Positions 25,685 to 35,124 are shown, counted from the stretch's first letter. The stretch: 64,000 nucleotides of DNA from Rhodobiaceae bacterium (GCA_020637985.1 JACKJK010000003.1:124001-188000), one strand, 5' to 3'. Numbers and translations: made by a program. The notes: generated by a model not told the origin, from the letters alone.

Positions 25685-26444
25685 GGCGCGCGCCCCCGAG
25701 ATAGGCTTCGATCACGTCCGGGTGGTTGCGGATCTCCTGCGGGCTGCCCTCGGCCAGCAGCTTGCCGAAACTCATGCACGTGATGTTGTCGCACAGTCCC
25801 ATGATCGCGTGCATGTCGTGCTCCACCAGCAGCAGCGTCAACCCGGCCTCGCGCAGTTTCTGCATCAGTGTCATCATGCGCTTGGTTTCTTCCGGGTTCA
25901 TGCCGGTGAACGGCTCGTCCAGCAGCATGATGTCCGGCCTGCAGGCAAGCGCCACGGCCATGCCGAGAGCGCGCTGGTGGCCGTGCGGCAGTTCGCCGGC
26001 AAGCGTGTCGACGAAACCGGTCAGCCCGAAGAAGTCGAGCGCCTCCATGGCCTTCGCCTCGGCGCCGCTGCGGTCATGCGCATCCTGCCTGGAAAGCGCG
26101 TTCCAGATCGACGGCGGAAACTCCATGTGCGTGCCCACCAGCACGTTTTCCATCACCGTCATTTCGGCGAACAGGGTCGAGTGCTGGAACGTGCGCACCA
26201 GCCCGCGATGCGCCACTTCGTGCATCTGCAGGCCGGCGATGCTTTCATCGCGCAGGATGATGTCGCCCGATGTTGGCTTGTAGAACCCGGAAATGGCGTT
26301 GAACGTGGTTGTCTTGCCGGCACCGTTCGGCCCGATCAGCCCGTGGATCACGCCCCGTTCCACGTTGAAGCTGAGCTTGTCGACGGCGGTCAGCCCGCCG
26401 AACCGCATCGTCAGGTCCCTGATCTGGAGAAGCGGCGTGGTCAT
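25674..26444 (-). CDS. livG: LivG-like ABC transporter ATPase
   Basis: 256 residues. Walker A GPNGAGKTT near 39, Walker B IMLLDEPFTGMNP near 170 and an atypical signature (LPHGHQRALGMA) are visible, along with the C-terminal YLGG... tail typical of LivG. The start at 26444 gives an ATGA overlap with livM; the open frame continues upstream only as a shadow of livM. Confidence 0.93.
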
Positions 26445-27427
26445 GGTGTCTTCTCCTTCGCGCCGGCTCCGCCCGTCCGGCCCTGCCAGGCCGCGACGCC
26501 GCGCTTGACCAGGCTTTCGAGCCCGTTGGGCAGGAACAGGATCGACGCGATCATCACGACGCCGTAGATCAGCGGCCGCGCCTGCTCGAAGCCCATTTCC
26601 CGCAACACGATCTCGTTCAGCACCGTCAGCGCGACGCAGCCCAGGATCGGCCCGTAGAAGGTGGCGGTGCCGCCGACGATGGCCCAGGTCAGCACGAAGA
26701 CCATCAGTTCCACGTCGAAGGTGTTCGGGTTGATGGTGCCGATGTAGTGCGTTAGCAGCGCGCCCGAGACGCCGGCGAAGCCGGAGGCGAGCACGAAGGC
26801 GAGCGTGCGGAAGCGCCGCACATCGACGCCCGACGCCTGCGCCAGCTTGTCCTGCCAGTGCACGGCGTGGAAGGTCAGCCCGAGCAGCGAGCGCTCGATC
26901 CGCCACAGGATCCACAGGCAAGCGGCGACGACGATCACCGCGAAATAGTAGTAGTGGGTCGGTTCGAAGAAATCGATGTGGATCGGCCCGATGTTGATGT
27001 CCGGCAGTCCGTCGATCAGCTTCAGGCCCTTGGGGCCGCCGAACGGATCGCGGAAGCGCTTCCACAGGAGCCGGATGATTTCCGCCGAGGCGAAGCTGCC
27101 TATCAGGAAGTAGAACCCCTTCATGCGAAACAGCGGGAAGCTGAGCAGGAAGGCGACGAAGGCCGCCATCAGCGAGCCCAGGATCATCGACACGGGCACG
27201 TACATGCCGAGGTTCTTGGTCAGCAGCGCCGAGGTATAGGCCCCGACTCCCATGATCACGACGTGGCCGAGCGACCATTCGCCGGTCAGCGTCATGAGGC
27301 GGTAGGAGACCACCAGCAGGATGTTGATGACCAGCACCACGAGGATTTCCTGCTGCGAGAAGCTCAGCAGGTGAGGCAGCGCGGCGAGCGCCGCCACGCA
27401 GACCAGCCAGATGATCGACTTACGCAC
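26441..27427 (-). CDS. livM: LivM-like ABC transporter permease
   Basis: About 328 residues, eight to ten membrane segments, with the family stretch GEWSLGHVVIMGVGAYTSALL near residue 50 and GGTATFYGPILG near 260. The GTG at 27427 overlaps the livH stop (GTGCGTAA) and is preferred; a TTG at 27442 would add five residues. It pairs with LivH as the membrane channel of the importer. Confidence 0.9.
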   Translation of the reverse strand: MRKSIIWLVCVAALAALPHLLSFSQQEILVVLVINILLVVSYRLMTLTGEWSLGHVVIMGVGAYTSALLTKNLGMYVPVSMILGSLMAAFVAFLLSFPLFRMKGFYFLIGSFASAEIIRLLWKRFRDPFGGPKGLKLIDGLPDINIGPIHIDFFEPTHYYYFAVIVVAACLWILWRIERSLLGLTFHAVHWQDKLAQASGVDVRRFRTLAFVLASGFAGVSGALLTHYIGTINPNTFDVELMVFVLTWAIVGGTATFYGPILGCVALTVLNEIVLREMGFEQARPLIYGVVMIASILFLPNGLESLVKRGVAAWQGRTGGAGAKEKTP

Positions 27428-28289
27428 GGTCGGCAGTCCCAAACAGGCCGGTCGGCTTGATGATCAGCACGATGAGCATCAGCAGCAGGCCGGTGATGTC
27501 GGCAAGCACACCGTCGTAGAAGGTGGTGACGAAGGTGTGCACGATGGCATAGGCGGCCGAGGCGACGACCGCTCCCTCGAGCGATCCCACGCCGCCGACG
27601 ATGACAACGATGAACGCGGCGATGATGACCGAGTGGCCCATGTGCGGATTGACCGAGATCAGCGGCGCGGTCAGCGCGCCCGCGACCCCGGCAAGTCCCG
27701 CGCCGATGAACATCGCGATCCGCGCGGTCTGGGTGATCGAGATCCCCTGCAGCGACGCGGCCTCCGGGTCCTGCGCGCTGGCGCGAAGCGCCCAGCCGAA
27801 GCGGGTGCGGGTCAGGAACAGCCACAGCGCGGTGAGGAAGCCGAAGGCGGCGATGATCACGTACAGCCGCTGCACCGGCAGGCGGATCTTGTCGGTGAAC
27901 TCGATGACGTCCTGCGTCACCGGCGGCACGAAGGCCATGCGCACCCCGAAGGTCATCGAGGCGAGCGCCTGCAGGATCATCAGGAAGCCGATCGAGGCGA
28001 CGAGCCCACCGAGCGGGTTGTCCCGCAACGGCCGGAACATCGTTCGTTCCATCAGCAGGCCGATGCACCCCACGAAGATCAGGCCGATCGCGACCGTCAG
28101 CACGAACGGCACCTCGTTCTGCGAGTACAGCGCGACGACGACATAGGCGCCGACCATGAACAGCTCGCCATGGGCGAAGTTGACGATGCCCATGACCCCG
28201 AAGATCAGCACCAGCCCGACCGCGACGAGCGAGATGTAGCTGGCCGAGTAGAGGGCGTTCAGCCCCGTCTGCACGAGCAATTCAAGCAT
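27420..28289 (-). CDS. livH: LivH-like ABC transporter permease
   Basis: 289 residues and about eight membrane segments. Family motifs GVMGIVNFAHGELFMVGAY near residue 29 and VVGGVGSLEGAVVAS near 230 are clear. The ATG at 28289 follows GGGACCTCC-type sequence. It is separated from the binding-protein gene by 96 bases that contain a GC-rich hairpin. Confidence 0.93.
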   Translation of the reverse strand: MLELLVQTGLNALYSASYISLVAVGLVLIFGVMGIVNFAHGELFMVGAYVVVALYSQNEVPFVLTVAIGLIFVGCIGLLMERTMFRPLRDNPLGGLVASIGFLMILQALASMTFGVRMAFVPPVTQDVIEFTDKIRLPVQRLYVIIAAFGFLTALWLFLTRTRFGWALRASAQDPEAASLQGISITQTARIAMFIGAGLAGVAGALTAPLISVNPHMGHSVIIAAFIVVIVGGVGSLEGAVVASAAYAIVHTFVTTFYDGVLADITGLLLMLIVLIIKPTGLFGTADRA

Positions 28290-28314
28290 GGAGGTCCCGA
28301 TCGGATGTTAGCCC

Positions 28315-28344
28315 CGGCGCGGGCTGCCTGAGCCTCCCGCGCCG
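28315..28344 (-). promoter_or_regulatory. intercistronic hairpin between binding-protein and livH genes
   Basis: CGGCGCGGG and CCCGCGCCG (9-bp perfect arms) flank a 12-base loop. In the direction of the operon no T tract follows, so it more likely protects the upstream binding-protein mRNA than ends it. Such stems are common behind binding-protein genes, which must be made in excess over the permeases. Confidence 0.55.
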
Positions 28345-28385
28345 TTGTTGTCGTGTTGTTCAGATGTTCCTCGGCGGCGATACGC

Positions 28386-29687
28386 CTATCGCTGGTTCCA
28401 CATCTGATTGTATGCGGTCATGTGCTTCTTCAGCAGCTCGCCGTGCTTGGCGTACCATTCGGGGATCGACTTGAAGCCCTTGATGGTTGCCTTGCCGTTC
28501 TCGATGACGACGACGGGCCAGTTGCCGACGAGGGCATGGTCGATGCCGAACAGGTCGCTTCCCCACCAGTCGGCGTCGCCGAAGGCGTGCTTGCCCTTGC
28601 CGCCCGCGGTCATGGCCGTGAGCACCGCGTCGGGCTCCGCGGAGTCGGCGCTTTCGGCGGCCGCCTTCCACAGGTCCATGATCGAGGCGTACTCCCAGCT
28701 CACTGCGCCCCACTCGCCGGGGTGGCGCTCGTTGTAGACCTGGTAGAACTTGTTGGCGTCCTTGAAGTTGATGAAGTCGGCGTTGAGCGCGGGATCGTCG
28801 AAGTCGGGGAACTGGAAGATGAAGCCTTCCATGAACTCCTTCGAGGTCTTGGCGATCATCTGGTCGTAGAAGTCGGCGGTGCAGGAGATGATCTGGCCCT
28901 TGTAGCCCTGCTGGAACAGCTGCTCGGCGATCGGGTGGACGTAGTCGGAGTAGCAGGTGTCGAGGCACACGATCTGCGGGTTCTTCGACAGGAGCCTGGT
29001 CACCACCGGCGCGAAGTCGGTCGTGGCGGGATCGAACAGCAGCGGCTCGTCGAGCATCTCGATGCCGGCGGCCTCGAAGGCGGCGAGGTAGGTGGCGACC
29101 GAGGGCAGGCCGAGCGCGTCGTCCTGCGCGCACATCACCGCGGTCTTCAGGTCGGGCTTGTTCTGCGCCAGCCACTCGACGCCGGTGACGTTGTAGACCG
29201 GGTGCACCTCGCACGGCGCGATCAGCGTCTTGGTGTCGGGGCTGAGGTCGGAGGGCAGCAGGGTGGAGAACAGCATGCCGGTGTTGTCGGCGACCGGCTG
29301 CACGCCGGGCCATGTGTCGCCGCCCAGCATCATGATGAACTTGACGCCGTCCTCGCGGATCAGCTTGGTGGCGCCGGTGCGCGCCTTGGCCGGGTCGTAT
29401 TCGTTGTCGTAGGCGACGAACTCGACCATGTGCGCCTCGCCGCCGATGCTGATGCCGCCGGCCGCGTTGACCCATTCCGCCCAGATGCGGCAGCCGTCGA
29501 GGCCAGGCTTGCCCCACGCCGCCACCGGGCCGGTCAGCGGCGCCAGGAAGCCGATCTTGACCACCTTGTCGGCGGCCAGGGGGACGCGCGGGAAGGCCGA
29601 GCTGAGCGCGCCCGCGCCCGCCAGCGTTGCCGCCGAACCGAGGAATTTGCGCCGCGTGACGCCGTTTCTCGTGAAGTTTGCAAACAT
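28386..29687 (-). CDS. Tat-exported substrate-binding protein of the Liv-type ABC importer
   Basis: 433 residues. The N-terminus carries a twin-arginine signal (TRRKFLGSAA, hydrophobic run, cut near LAA-DK about residue 40). The mature part starts KIGFLAPLTGPVAAWG, the classic opening of LivJ/LivK-type type I periplasmic binding proteins. Most Liv binding proteins use the Sec route, so the Tat signal is a distinctive feature. It is the first gene of the liv operon. The ligand may be a branched-chain amino acid, an amide or an aromatic acid; this family is broad. Confidence 0.9.
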   Translation of the reverse strand: MFANFTRNGVTRRKFLGSAATLAGAGALSSAFPRVPLAADKVVKIGFLAPLTGPVAAWGKPGLDGCRIWAEWVNAAGGISIGGEAHMVEFVAYDNEYDPAKARTGATKLIREDGVKFIMMLGGDTWPGVQPVADNTGMLFSTLLPSDLSPDTKTLIAPCEVHPVYNVTGVEWLAQNKPDLKTAVMCAQDDALGLPSVATYLAAFEAAGIEMLDEPLLFDPATTDFAPVVTRLLSKNPQIVCLDTCYSDYVHPIAEQLFQQGYKGQIISCTADFYDQMIAKTSKEFMEGFIFQFPDFDDPALNADFINFKDANKFYQVYNERHPGEWGAVSWEYASIMDLWKAAAESADSAEPDAVLTAMTAGGKGKHAFGDADWWGSDLFGIDHALVGNWPVVVIENGKATIKGFKSIPEWYAKHGELLKKHMTAYNQMWNQR

Positions 29688-30079
29688 GTCCTACCTCCGC
29701 AGTGGTTCGCGGCTGCCTTGCCGGCCCGGCCTGTTCGGCCTTGTGTCGCCACAATGAACCAAAATTGCACCAAACATGGGATTTGGTACGCATCTTTACG
29801 GAGGCGATGCTACCGCAAGTGTCCCGACATGCAAGGGCAGGGCGGGCAGAAAAAGGTGCCTTGCCGGAAATTTGGGCTGGAAAGACCGAAATCCCTGCGG
29901 CAAACTTCAACCAGCCATCCAACCGGATTGTCCAGAATTGGTCCAATCCAGCCCGAAACCAGATCTCCGGAACCGCAAGGGGGGGGGATGGCGGGTTTCC
30001 CCGTGATGATCGCTGCCGATGGGCGAGACAGGCAACCGGATTGGTTGCGGTCTGCCGGCTTGGCGTTGCGCGCGCGGCG
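29688..30079. other. 392-base non-coding gap upstream of the Liv-type operon
   Basis: I see no gene. It is locally AT-richer than its surroundings and probably carries the promoter of the binding-protein gene. Near its start is a dyad ACCAAA-N7-TTTGGT (29769-29787), preceded by another ACCAAA 11 bases earlier, a plausible operator. A run of nine G (29979-29987) lies near the far end. No terminator was clear. Confidence 0.5.
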
Positions 30080-30964
30080 CTACGGCGCGTTCCGCGCTCC
30101 GATCGTCGCGGTTACGACCTGCCGCGCACCGTCACGGAATATCTCGATCTCGACGGCGTCGCCGGTGCGGGTGCGTGCGATCTCCGGCACCAGTGCACGG
30201 GCATTGGCGATCCCGGTGCCGTTGAAGCGCAACACGATATCGCCCTGCCGCAAGCCGGCGCGGTCAGCCGGGCCACCCGCCGTGACGCCTGCGACCAGCG
30301 CGCCGAGAGGCGCCCCCAGCCCGCTGGAGGCGGCGATGTCGTCGGGAACGTTCTGGATCTGCAATCCCAGCCACGGCGCCTGTCCCGCTGTTGGGCCCGT
30401 CGAGGGGGCGGGTGCGCCTTGTTGCAGGTCCCACACGCTGTTGGCCCATTCCCCGCCGCAGGTCCGTGCGGGGTCGCCGGCGCACGCGGTTTCGCAGACC
30501 GCTCCGCCGCTCCCGTAGCGCCCGTAGCCGTTGCCGCAGAAGCACGCCGACCCGTCCTGCAGGCCCGCGTAGCGGAAGCCCTGCGCCCTGCACAGGTCGA
30601 GGCACCGCGCCACGGTCATCGACGGGTCCCTGAACGCGGCGCCATCGAGATCCCTGCCGCGCACGCCTTGCGGATCGCCATCGCGATTGTCGGCAAAACA
30701 ACCGAGTGCCTTTGCATCCTGCACAGACTGTGCGGGCGCGGCACACGCAAAGGCCGCCAGCATCATCGCGACAACCGTTGCCGCGCACCAGGCCTGCAGG
30801 AGCCGCGGCAACGCGGCCAGCCGGGGCAGGGGGAAGCGACGCGTGCGATCCCGCCGTGTCGCCTCATGATCTGGCCGATCCAGTGCACTCAACGTGTTCC
30901 GCCTTTCATGCGACCGTCGGCATGGTCGATGGCCGCTGTTCTTTGAACCCGACCGCGAAACCAT
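30080..30964 (-). CDS. secreted WSC-domain plus PDZ-domain protein
   Basis: 294 residues. An unusually long basic N-region leads to a hydrophobic segment (about 57-75) and an AQS-type cleavage site. A WSC-like cysteine-rich domain follows (about 85-180: GCFADN, CLDLCRAQGFRYAGLQDG, CFCGNGYGRYG, CETACAGDPARTCGG), with the eight or so cysteines of that carbohydrate-binding fold. The C-terminal ~90 residues are a PDZ domain (GLGAPLGALVAGVTAGGPADRAGL, GDIVLRFNG). No catalytic domain is present, so it may be an adaptor at the cell surface. ATG 30964 has GAGG 4 bases upstream and lies 6 bases after the preceding gene's stop. Confidence 0.8.
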   Translation of the reverse strand: MVSRSGSKNSGHRPCRRSHERRNTLSALDRPDHEATRRDRTRRFPLPRLAALPRLLQAWCAATVVAMMLAAFACAAPAQSVQDAKALGCFADNRDGDPQGVRGRDLDGAAFRDPSMTVARCLDLCRAQGFRYAGLQDGSACFCGNGYGRYGSGGAVCETACAGDPARTCGGEWANSVWDLQQGAPAPSTGPTAGQAPWLGLQIQNVPDDIAASSGLGAPLGALVAGVTAGGPADRAGLRQGDIVLRFNGTGIANARALVPEIARTRTGDAVEIEIFRDGARQVVTATIGARNAP

Positions 30965-30970
30965 GCCGCC

Positions 30971-32578
30971 TCATTCCGGCCTTGTTGCGGCAAGGATTGC
31001 CTCCAGAGTCGTTTCGAGAGGACCGTCAGCCGGCATGGTTTGCCAGGTCATTTCGTCGATGTCGCCGGAAAGTTGCGCCTCCAGCACCTCAAGCGTCGCA
31101 TCCGAAGGTCCGCCGACGCGCTCGCGCACCCGGCGGCGCAGGGCGTCCGGGTCGGCAGCCAGCCAGAACCCGTCGAAGGGCACGCCCGCCGCCGCTGCCG
31201 CGGCCCCTAACCGCTGCCGCCGGTCGGCCCGGTCGTAGACGGCATTCACGACGACGCTGGCGCCTGCCTCGGCAAGTGCGCTCGCGCGCGCTTCGAGCCG
31301 GTCGTAGACTTCGCGCGAAACTTCGGCGCGGTAGGCGTCCTGTCCGAGGCGCGTGCTCGCGGCGACGCCGAACATGGCCTTGCGGGTGCGGTCGCTTTCG
31401 ATACAGCGCGCTCCCGGCGGGGCGCCGATGCGGGGCGCCAGCGCTTCGGCCAGCGTCGACTTTCCGCTTCCCGAAAACCCGCCGATCGCAACGATCCGCG
31501 CCGGCTGCGGGGCCAGCAGGTCGCCGGCGACCTGGAAATAGCTGCGCGCGGCTGCGATGTGATGGTGCGCATCCGCTCCGCCATCGCGCGCCATCGTCGC
31601 CGTCACGTGGGCGCGGACGACGGCACGCATCGCCATGAAGAACGGCAGCAGCTCGAATCCCGCGTCCGTGCCCAGCCCACCGGTTCCGGCCGCGACCGCG
31701 CCTGTCCCGACCGCGTCGGTCTGGACCGCGTCGAAATAGCGGTTGGCCACCAGGCTGGCGAGCGCGCCGAGGCCGCGGTGCCACAGGTCCATCAGCAGGA
31801 AGGCGAGGTCGTAGAGCACGTCGACGCTCGCCAGCTCGTCGTTGAAGTCGATGCAGTCGAACACCGTCGCGCGTCCCTCGAACAGGCAGATGTTGCGCAG
31901 GTGCAGGTCGCCGTGGCAGCGGCGCACCCGGCCGGCCGCCTCGCGCGTGTCGAGCACGCCGGCGTGGCGTGCCAGCCTCTGCCGCAAGGCGCCCGCGAGC
32001 GCGGATACCTCGTCCCGCGAGAAGACATCACTCTCCGCGAAACTGGCACTGTTCATGTCGATCAGCGCGGCCAACCGCTGCGATCCGCTGCCCGCGTGGA
32101 CGACCGGCGCATCGGCATGAAAGCGGGCGATAGTCCCGGCAAGCTCGCTCATCAGTGCCGCGTCGAGCCGGCCTTCGACCGCGAGACGGTCGAAGAGCGC
32201 TTCCTGGTCGAAGCGCACCATCTCCACCACCGCGTCGGCGAGTTCCCCGATTCCGTCGAACTCCAGCCCGGCTTCGCGGGTGCGGGTGATGCGGCGCACG
32301 CCCAGGTAGAGGCCCGGCGCGGTCGCCCGGTTCAGCACGAACTCCTTCTCGCAGAAAGCCAGGCGCCGCTCCGGCGTGGAGAAATCCGCGTAGGGCAGGG
32401 TAACCGCGCGCTTGAGCTTGAAGGCGCGGCCGCCTGCGAGAAACACCTGCGAGATATGCGTCGCGATCACCCCGACCGGACCGGTTCCCCCATGCGCGGC
32501 CCGGCCCTGCGTGGCCCCGCCATGAGTGGCCGGGTCTGCGAGAAAGGCGATAACATCCGACTGGTCGTTCTGGGTCAT
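30971..32578 (-). CDS. fused aminoglycoside-phosphotransferase-like kinase and P-loop ATPase
   Basis: 535 residues. The N-terminal ~330 residues are an APH/ChoK-type kinase fold with the catalytic loop CHGDLHLRNICL near 235 and metal site FDCIDFND near 253. The C-terminal ~180 residues are a nucleotide kinase-like P-loop domain with Walker A GGFSGSGKST near 375. This two-domain combination is a known but functionally undefined family; antibiotic resistance should not be assumed. The start ATG is 32578 (MTQNDQSDV); the upstream frame looks non-coding. It shares a 202-base divergent region with the FkbM gene. Confidence 0.85.
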   Translation of the reverse strand: MTQNDQSDVIAFLADPATHGGATQGRAAHGGTGPVGVIATHISQVFLAGGRAFKLKRAVTLPYADFSTPERRLAFCEKEFVLNRATAPGLYLGVRRITRTREAGLEFDGIGELADAVVEMVRFDQEALFDRLAVEGRLDAALMSELAGTIARFHADAPVVHAGSGSQRLAALIDMNSASFAESDVFSRDEVSALAGALRQRLARHAGVLDTREAAGRVRRCHGDLHLRNICLFEGRATVFDCIDFNDELASVDVLYDLAFLLMDLWHRGLGALASLVANRYFDAVQTDAVGTGAVAAGTGGLGTDAGFELLPFFMAMRAVVRAHVTATMARDGGADAHHHIAAARSYFQVAGDLLAPQPARIVAIGGFSGSGKSTLAEALAPRIGAPPGARCIESDRTRKAMFGVAASTRLGQDAYRAEVSREVYDRLEARASALAEAGASVVVNAVYDRADRRQRLGAAAAAAGVPFDGFWLAADPDALRRRVRERVGGPSDATLEVLEAQLSGDIDEMTWQTMPADGPLETTLEAILAATRPE

Positions 32579-32780
32579 GAATCGGTTGCCCGGGAAATCC
32601 GGATTGTCAGTTGTCGCACGAGTTGCCCGGTCACGACGATACAGCGTGTGGCGTTCTATGCGAACCGCGACGCATGCGCGTTGCCTCGCCGTGCCAGGCC
32701 TGAACATGGCCCTTCCTGCCCGTTCTTCTCCACCGGTTTTCCCTGACATGCCGCGCGGCGAGACGTAGGATGGCGTGAAC

Positions 32781-33581
32781 ATGCGCCACGACGACACCCT
32801 CATCTACGACCTCGGCTTCTACGACGGATCCGACAGCCGCTACTACCTCGACAAGGGATTCCGCGTCGTCGCCGTGGAGGCTGATCCGGCTGCCGTCGTC
32901 AGGGCACGCGATGGTTTTGCGCGCGAATTGACGAGCGGTGTGCTGACGCTTGTTGATCGGGCGGTTGCCGAACGCCCCGGCGAGACCATCGCGTTCTATC
33001 TCGATCCGCGCGAGGGCAGCGCATTCCATTCGATTCACCGGGTGGCTGCCGAACGCGGCGGCGCCGGCAGTGTCGCCGTCGACGTTGAAACCACGACCGT
33101 GCCGGCGCTGTTCGATCTCCACGGCGTTCCGCGCTACCTGAAGTGCGATATCGAGGGTGCCGACGACATCGTCGTCGAGCAGATCGCGCGCGACGGGCGG
33201 CGCCCGCCGTTCCTGTCGATCGAGGTTTTCGACCGCGAAGCGATCGAACGTCTGCGCGATGCCGGTTACGACCGTTTCCAGCTGGTCAATCAGGGCCACC
33301 TGTCACGGTTCCGCCCGCCGCGACCGGCGCGCGAGGGGCGCCGTGTCGACGTCGCCTTCGGGGCCGCACATTCCGGGCTCTTCGGGCTGGATCTGCCACG
33401 CCGGCACTGGTGCGATGTTCGTACGTGCCTGCGTCGCTTTGACCGGTGGAAACACATGAAGCTCGACGGCGGGCCGCTGGCGCGCCTGTCGAAGCACGTC
33501 GGGCGCGTGTCGGGTCGTTCCTGGCTCGACTGCACCGGCTGGATGGATGTCCACGCGACGACGTTGGAGCATCTATGCTAG
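32781..33581 (+). CDS. FkbM-family SAM-dependent methyltransferase
   Basis: 266 residues. The Rossmann SAM site appears as IYDLGFYDGSDSRYYL with VVAVEADP (residues 8-35), and YLKCDIEGADD near residue 120 is the FkbM signature. This family methylates hydroxyls in polysaccharides or secondary metabolites, but the acceptor is unknown. The ATG at 32781 sits 10 bases after TAGGA; an in-frame GTG at 32775 is possible. The C-terminus beyond residue 190 is basic and lacks family similarity. Confidence 0.82.
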   Translation: MRHDDTLIYDLGFYDGSDSRYYLDKGFRVVAVEADPAAVVRARDGFARELTSGVLTLVDRAVAERPGETIAFYLDPREGSAFHSIHRVAAERGGAGSVAVDVETTTVPALFDLHGVPRYLKCDIEGADDIVVEQIARDGRRPPFLSIEVFDREAIERLRDAGYDRFQLVNQGHLSRFRPPRPAREGRRVDVAFGAAHSGLFGLDLPRRHWCDVRTCLRRFDRWKHMKLDGGPLARLSKHVGRVSGRSWLDCTGWMDVHATTLEHLC

Positions 33582-33705
33582 CCGCGCCAGGCGGGTTCGA
33601 TGGCGCGCGCTGCGAGCGGCAAGGCGGCGATGGCTCCTTGATCCGCGTCATGTCGATGCCGGCCTTTTCCGGTCTATGGATGATGCGCAATGGAGGGACA
33701 TGCCG

Positions 33706-34014
33706 ATGAAGCCTACCTGCGGATTTTTCACCAAGTTTGCATTGGCAGCCTGCCTTGCGGGCGGGGCCGTTTCGCCGAGCCAGGCACTCGAGTGCCTCCG
33801 CATGCGCCCGACCGGTACGGTCGAGGCCAGTTCCGACTGGGCGTGGGCCTCGATCGAGGCATCCGCCATTCGCGTGTGGCAACACGAGGTTGCCGACCGC
33901 ACCGGCGTCTTCTGGAACCAGTGGAAATGGGAGAACGCGATCCAGCGCGAGATCACGCGCGAGGAAAAGGACGGCAAGCGGATCGTTCACGCCACTGCGG
34001 CGCCGTGCAGGTGA
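33706..34014 (+). CDS. small secreted protein of unknown function
   Basis: 102 residues with a clear signal peptide (MKPTCGFFTKFALAACLAGG, cleavage after SQA near residue 27). The mature part of about 75 residues has three cysteines, including one at each end (LEC, APCR), and is rich in Trp (DWAWAS, VWQ, FWNQWKW). GGAGG lies 9 bases before ATG 33706; an ATG at 33700 is also possible. Not recognised. It stands alone between the FkbM gene and the convergent Sel1/TPR gene. Confidence 0.65.
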   Translation: MKPTCGFFTKFALAACLAGGAVSPSQALECLRMRPTGTVEASSDWAWASIEASAIRVWQHEVADRTGVFWNQWKWENAIQREITREEKDGKRIVHATAAPCR

Positions 34015-34086
34015 ACCGGTACGGACTGCCCCTGCCAGCCGAAGCACCGCTATCACCGGCTCATCTGGCATCGAAGGGTCACGCGG

Positions 34087-35124
34087 TCATTGCGTCCACA
34101 GCCAGCATTCGTCCGCCGCGATACACGCCTTCATCTTTTCCTTCAGCGCATCCGACATCTTGCCGTCCGGCTCCGCGTCCCACATACCTTTGGCGGCAAG
34201 AGCCCGCTGGTAGCTCATCGTCACGTTGAAATTGCCAACGCCGGTCGCGGCAAGAAACGCGTCGAAGGCACGGTCCCTGTCGCCCTCCAGTTGCAGCACC
34301 TCGCCATAAAGGGCATCGAAGCGTGCGTCCTGGCTGGCTTTCGCGTGCAGCCGCTCGGCCTGTCCAAGCAGGTCGTCGGGAACGCTGTAGGCGGGGTCCA
34401 TGACCCTGAGATGCATGTTGGCGGCGACATACTCGAACGAAAACCAGATCTCGGAAGGCCAGGCGGTCTCTGCGAAGCGCGTGACGAGTTCGTGCGCACG
34501 GTCGCGCGCCAGGAGGAACAGCCGCTTCGCCTCGTCGCGATCTTCCGTGACGCCATCGCCTTCCAGGTAGAACTTGCCCAGGTGCAGGCAGGCGTTCTCG
34601 TCACCCGCCTCGACCGCCTTCCTGCACCAGGGGATGGCGGTATCGATATCGCGGTCGGTGCCGATCCCGTAGGCGTAGCGGGTGCACAGGACGGTCGCGG
34701 CATCGCCATCGCCCAGTTCGGCTGCTTGCTCGAACCAGTGCACGGACGCGGCATCATCCTTCTCGACCGCGGTGCCGCGCCGCAGGCATCCGGCCCATGC
34801 GAAAGCGGCTCGCGCATAGTCCTTCTCCGCCGCGTTGCGGAACTGCGCGCAGGCCTCCGCCTCCTCGCCATCGACGAGCAGCGCAAATCCCAGCTGGTAG
34901 GCGAACCGCGGCGTGTCCGGGTGGGCCTCGATGGCCGCCCGGCAGGCGGGAATTGCCGTTTCCGGGTCGGGCCGGATGACATAGGCCTGCGTGACGCGGC
35001 CGCTGTCGAAGGGGTGCGCGGCGAGACGGTCGCAGTTGTCGGTCGGCTGCGCGGCTGCCGCGGACGCGAGCGACCATAGAAAGGCCGCGGGAAGGACCGG
35101 AAGGAGGGCCTTCGTCGGTGCCAT
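34087..35124 (-). CDS. secreted Sel1/TPR-repeat protein
   Basis: 345 residues with a signal peptide (MAPTKALLPVLPAAFLW..., cut near AAAQ at about 26). The mature part has Sel1-like repeats in its first half: AIPACRAAIEAHPDTPRFAYQLG, AAFAWAGCLRRGTAVEKDDAASVHWFEQAAELGDG and AIPWCRKAVEAGDENACLHLGKFYLEGDGV. The C-terminal half is also helical but does not show clear repeats. GAGG lies 9 bases before ATG 35124. Probably periplasmic and involved in protein-protein contacts; function unknown. The 265-base stretch upstream (35125-35389) holds its promoter and nothing else I recognise. Confidence 0.8.
   Translation of the reverse strand: MAPTKALLPVLPAAFLWSLASAAAAQPTDNCDRLAAHPFDSGRVTQAYVIRPDPETAIPACRAAIEAHPDTPRFAYQLGFALLVDGEEAEACAQFRNAAEKDYARAAFAWAGCLRRGTAVEKDDAASVHWFEQAAELGDGDAATVLCTRYAYGIGTDRDIDTAIPWCRKAVEAGDENACLHLGKFYLEGDGVTEDRDEAKRLFLLARDRAHELVTRFAETAWPSEIWFSFEYVAANMHLRVMDPAYSVPDDLLGQAERLHAKASQDARFDALYGEVLQLEGDRDRAFDAFLAATGVGNFNVTMSYQRALAAKGMWDAEPDGKMSDALKEKMKACIAADECWLWTQ

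Noticed and set aside
29979..29987. Run of nine G as a possible phase-variation tract
   Set aside because: It lies about 90 bases downstream of a stop codon, outside any gene and far from a promoter spacer I can place, so slippage would have no obvious effect. It could also be a sequencing artefact.
30971..32578. Aminoglycoside resistance gene
   Set aside because: The APH fold alone does not predict antibiotic phosphorylation, and the fused two-domain family is widespread in bacteria without resistance context.
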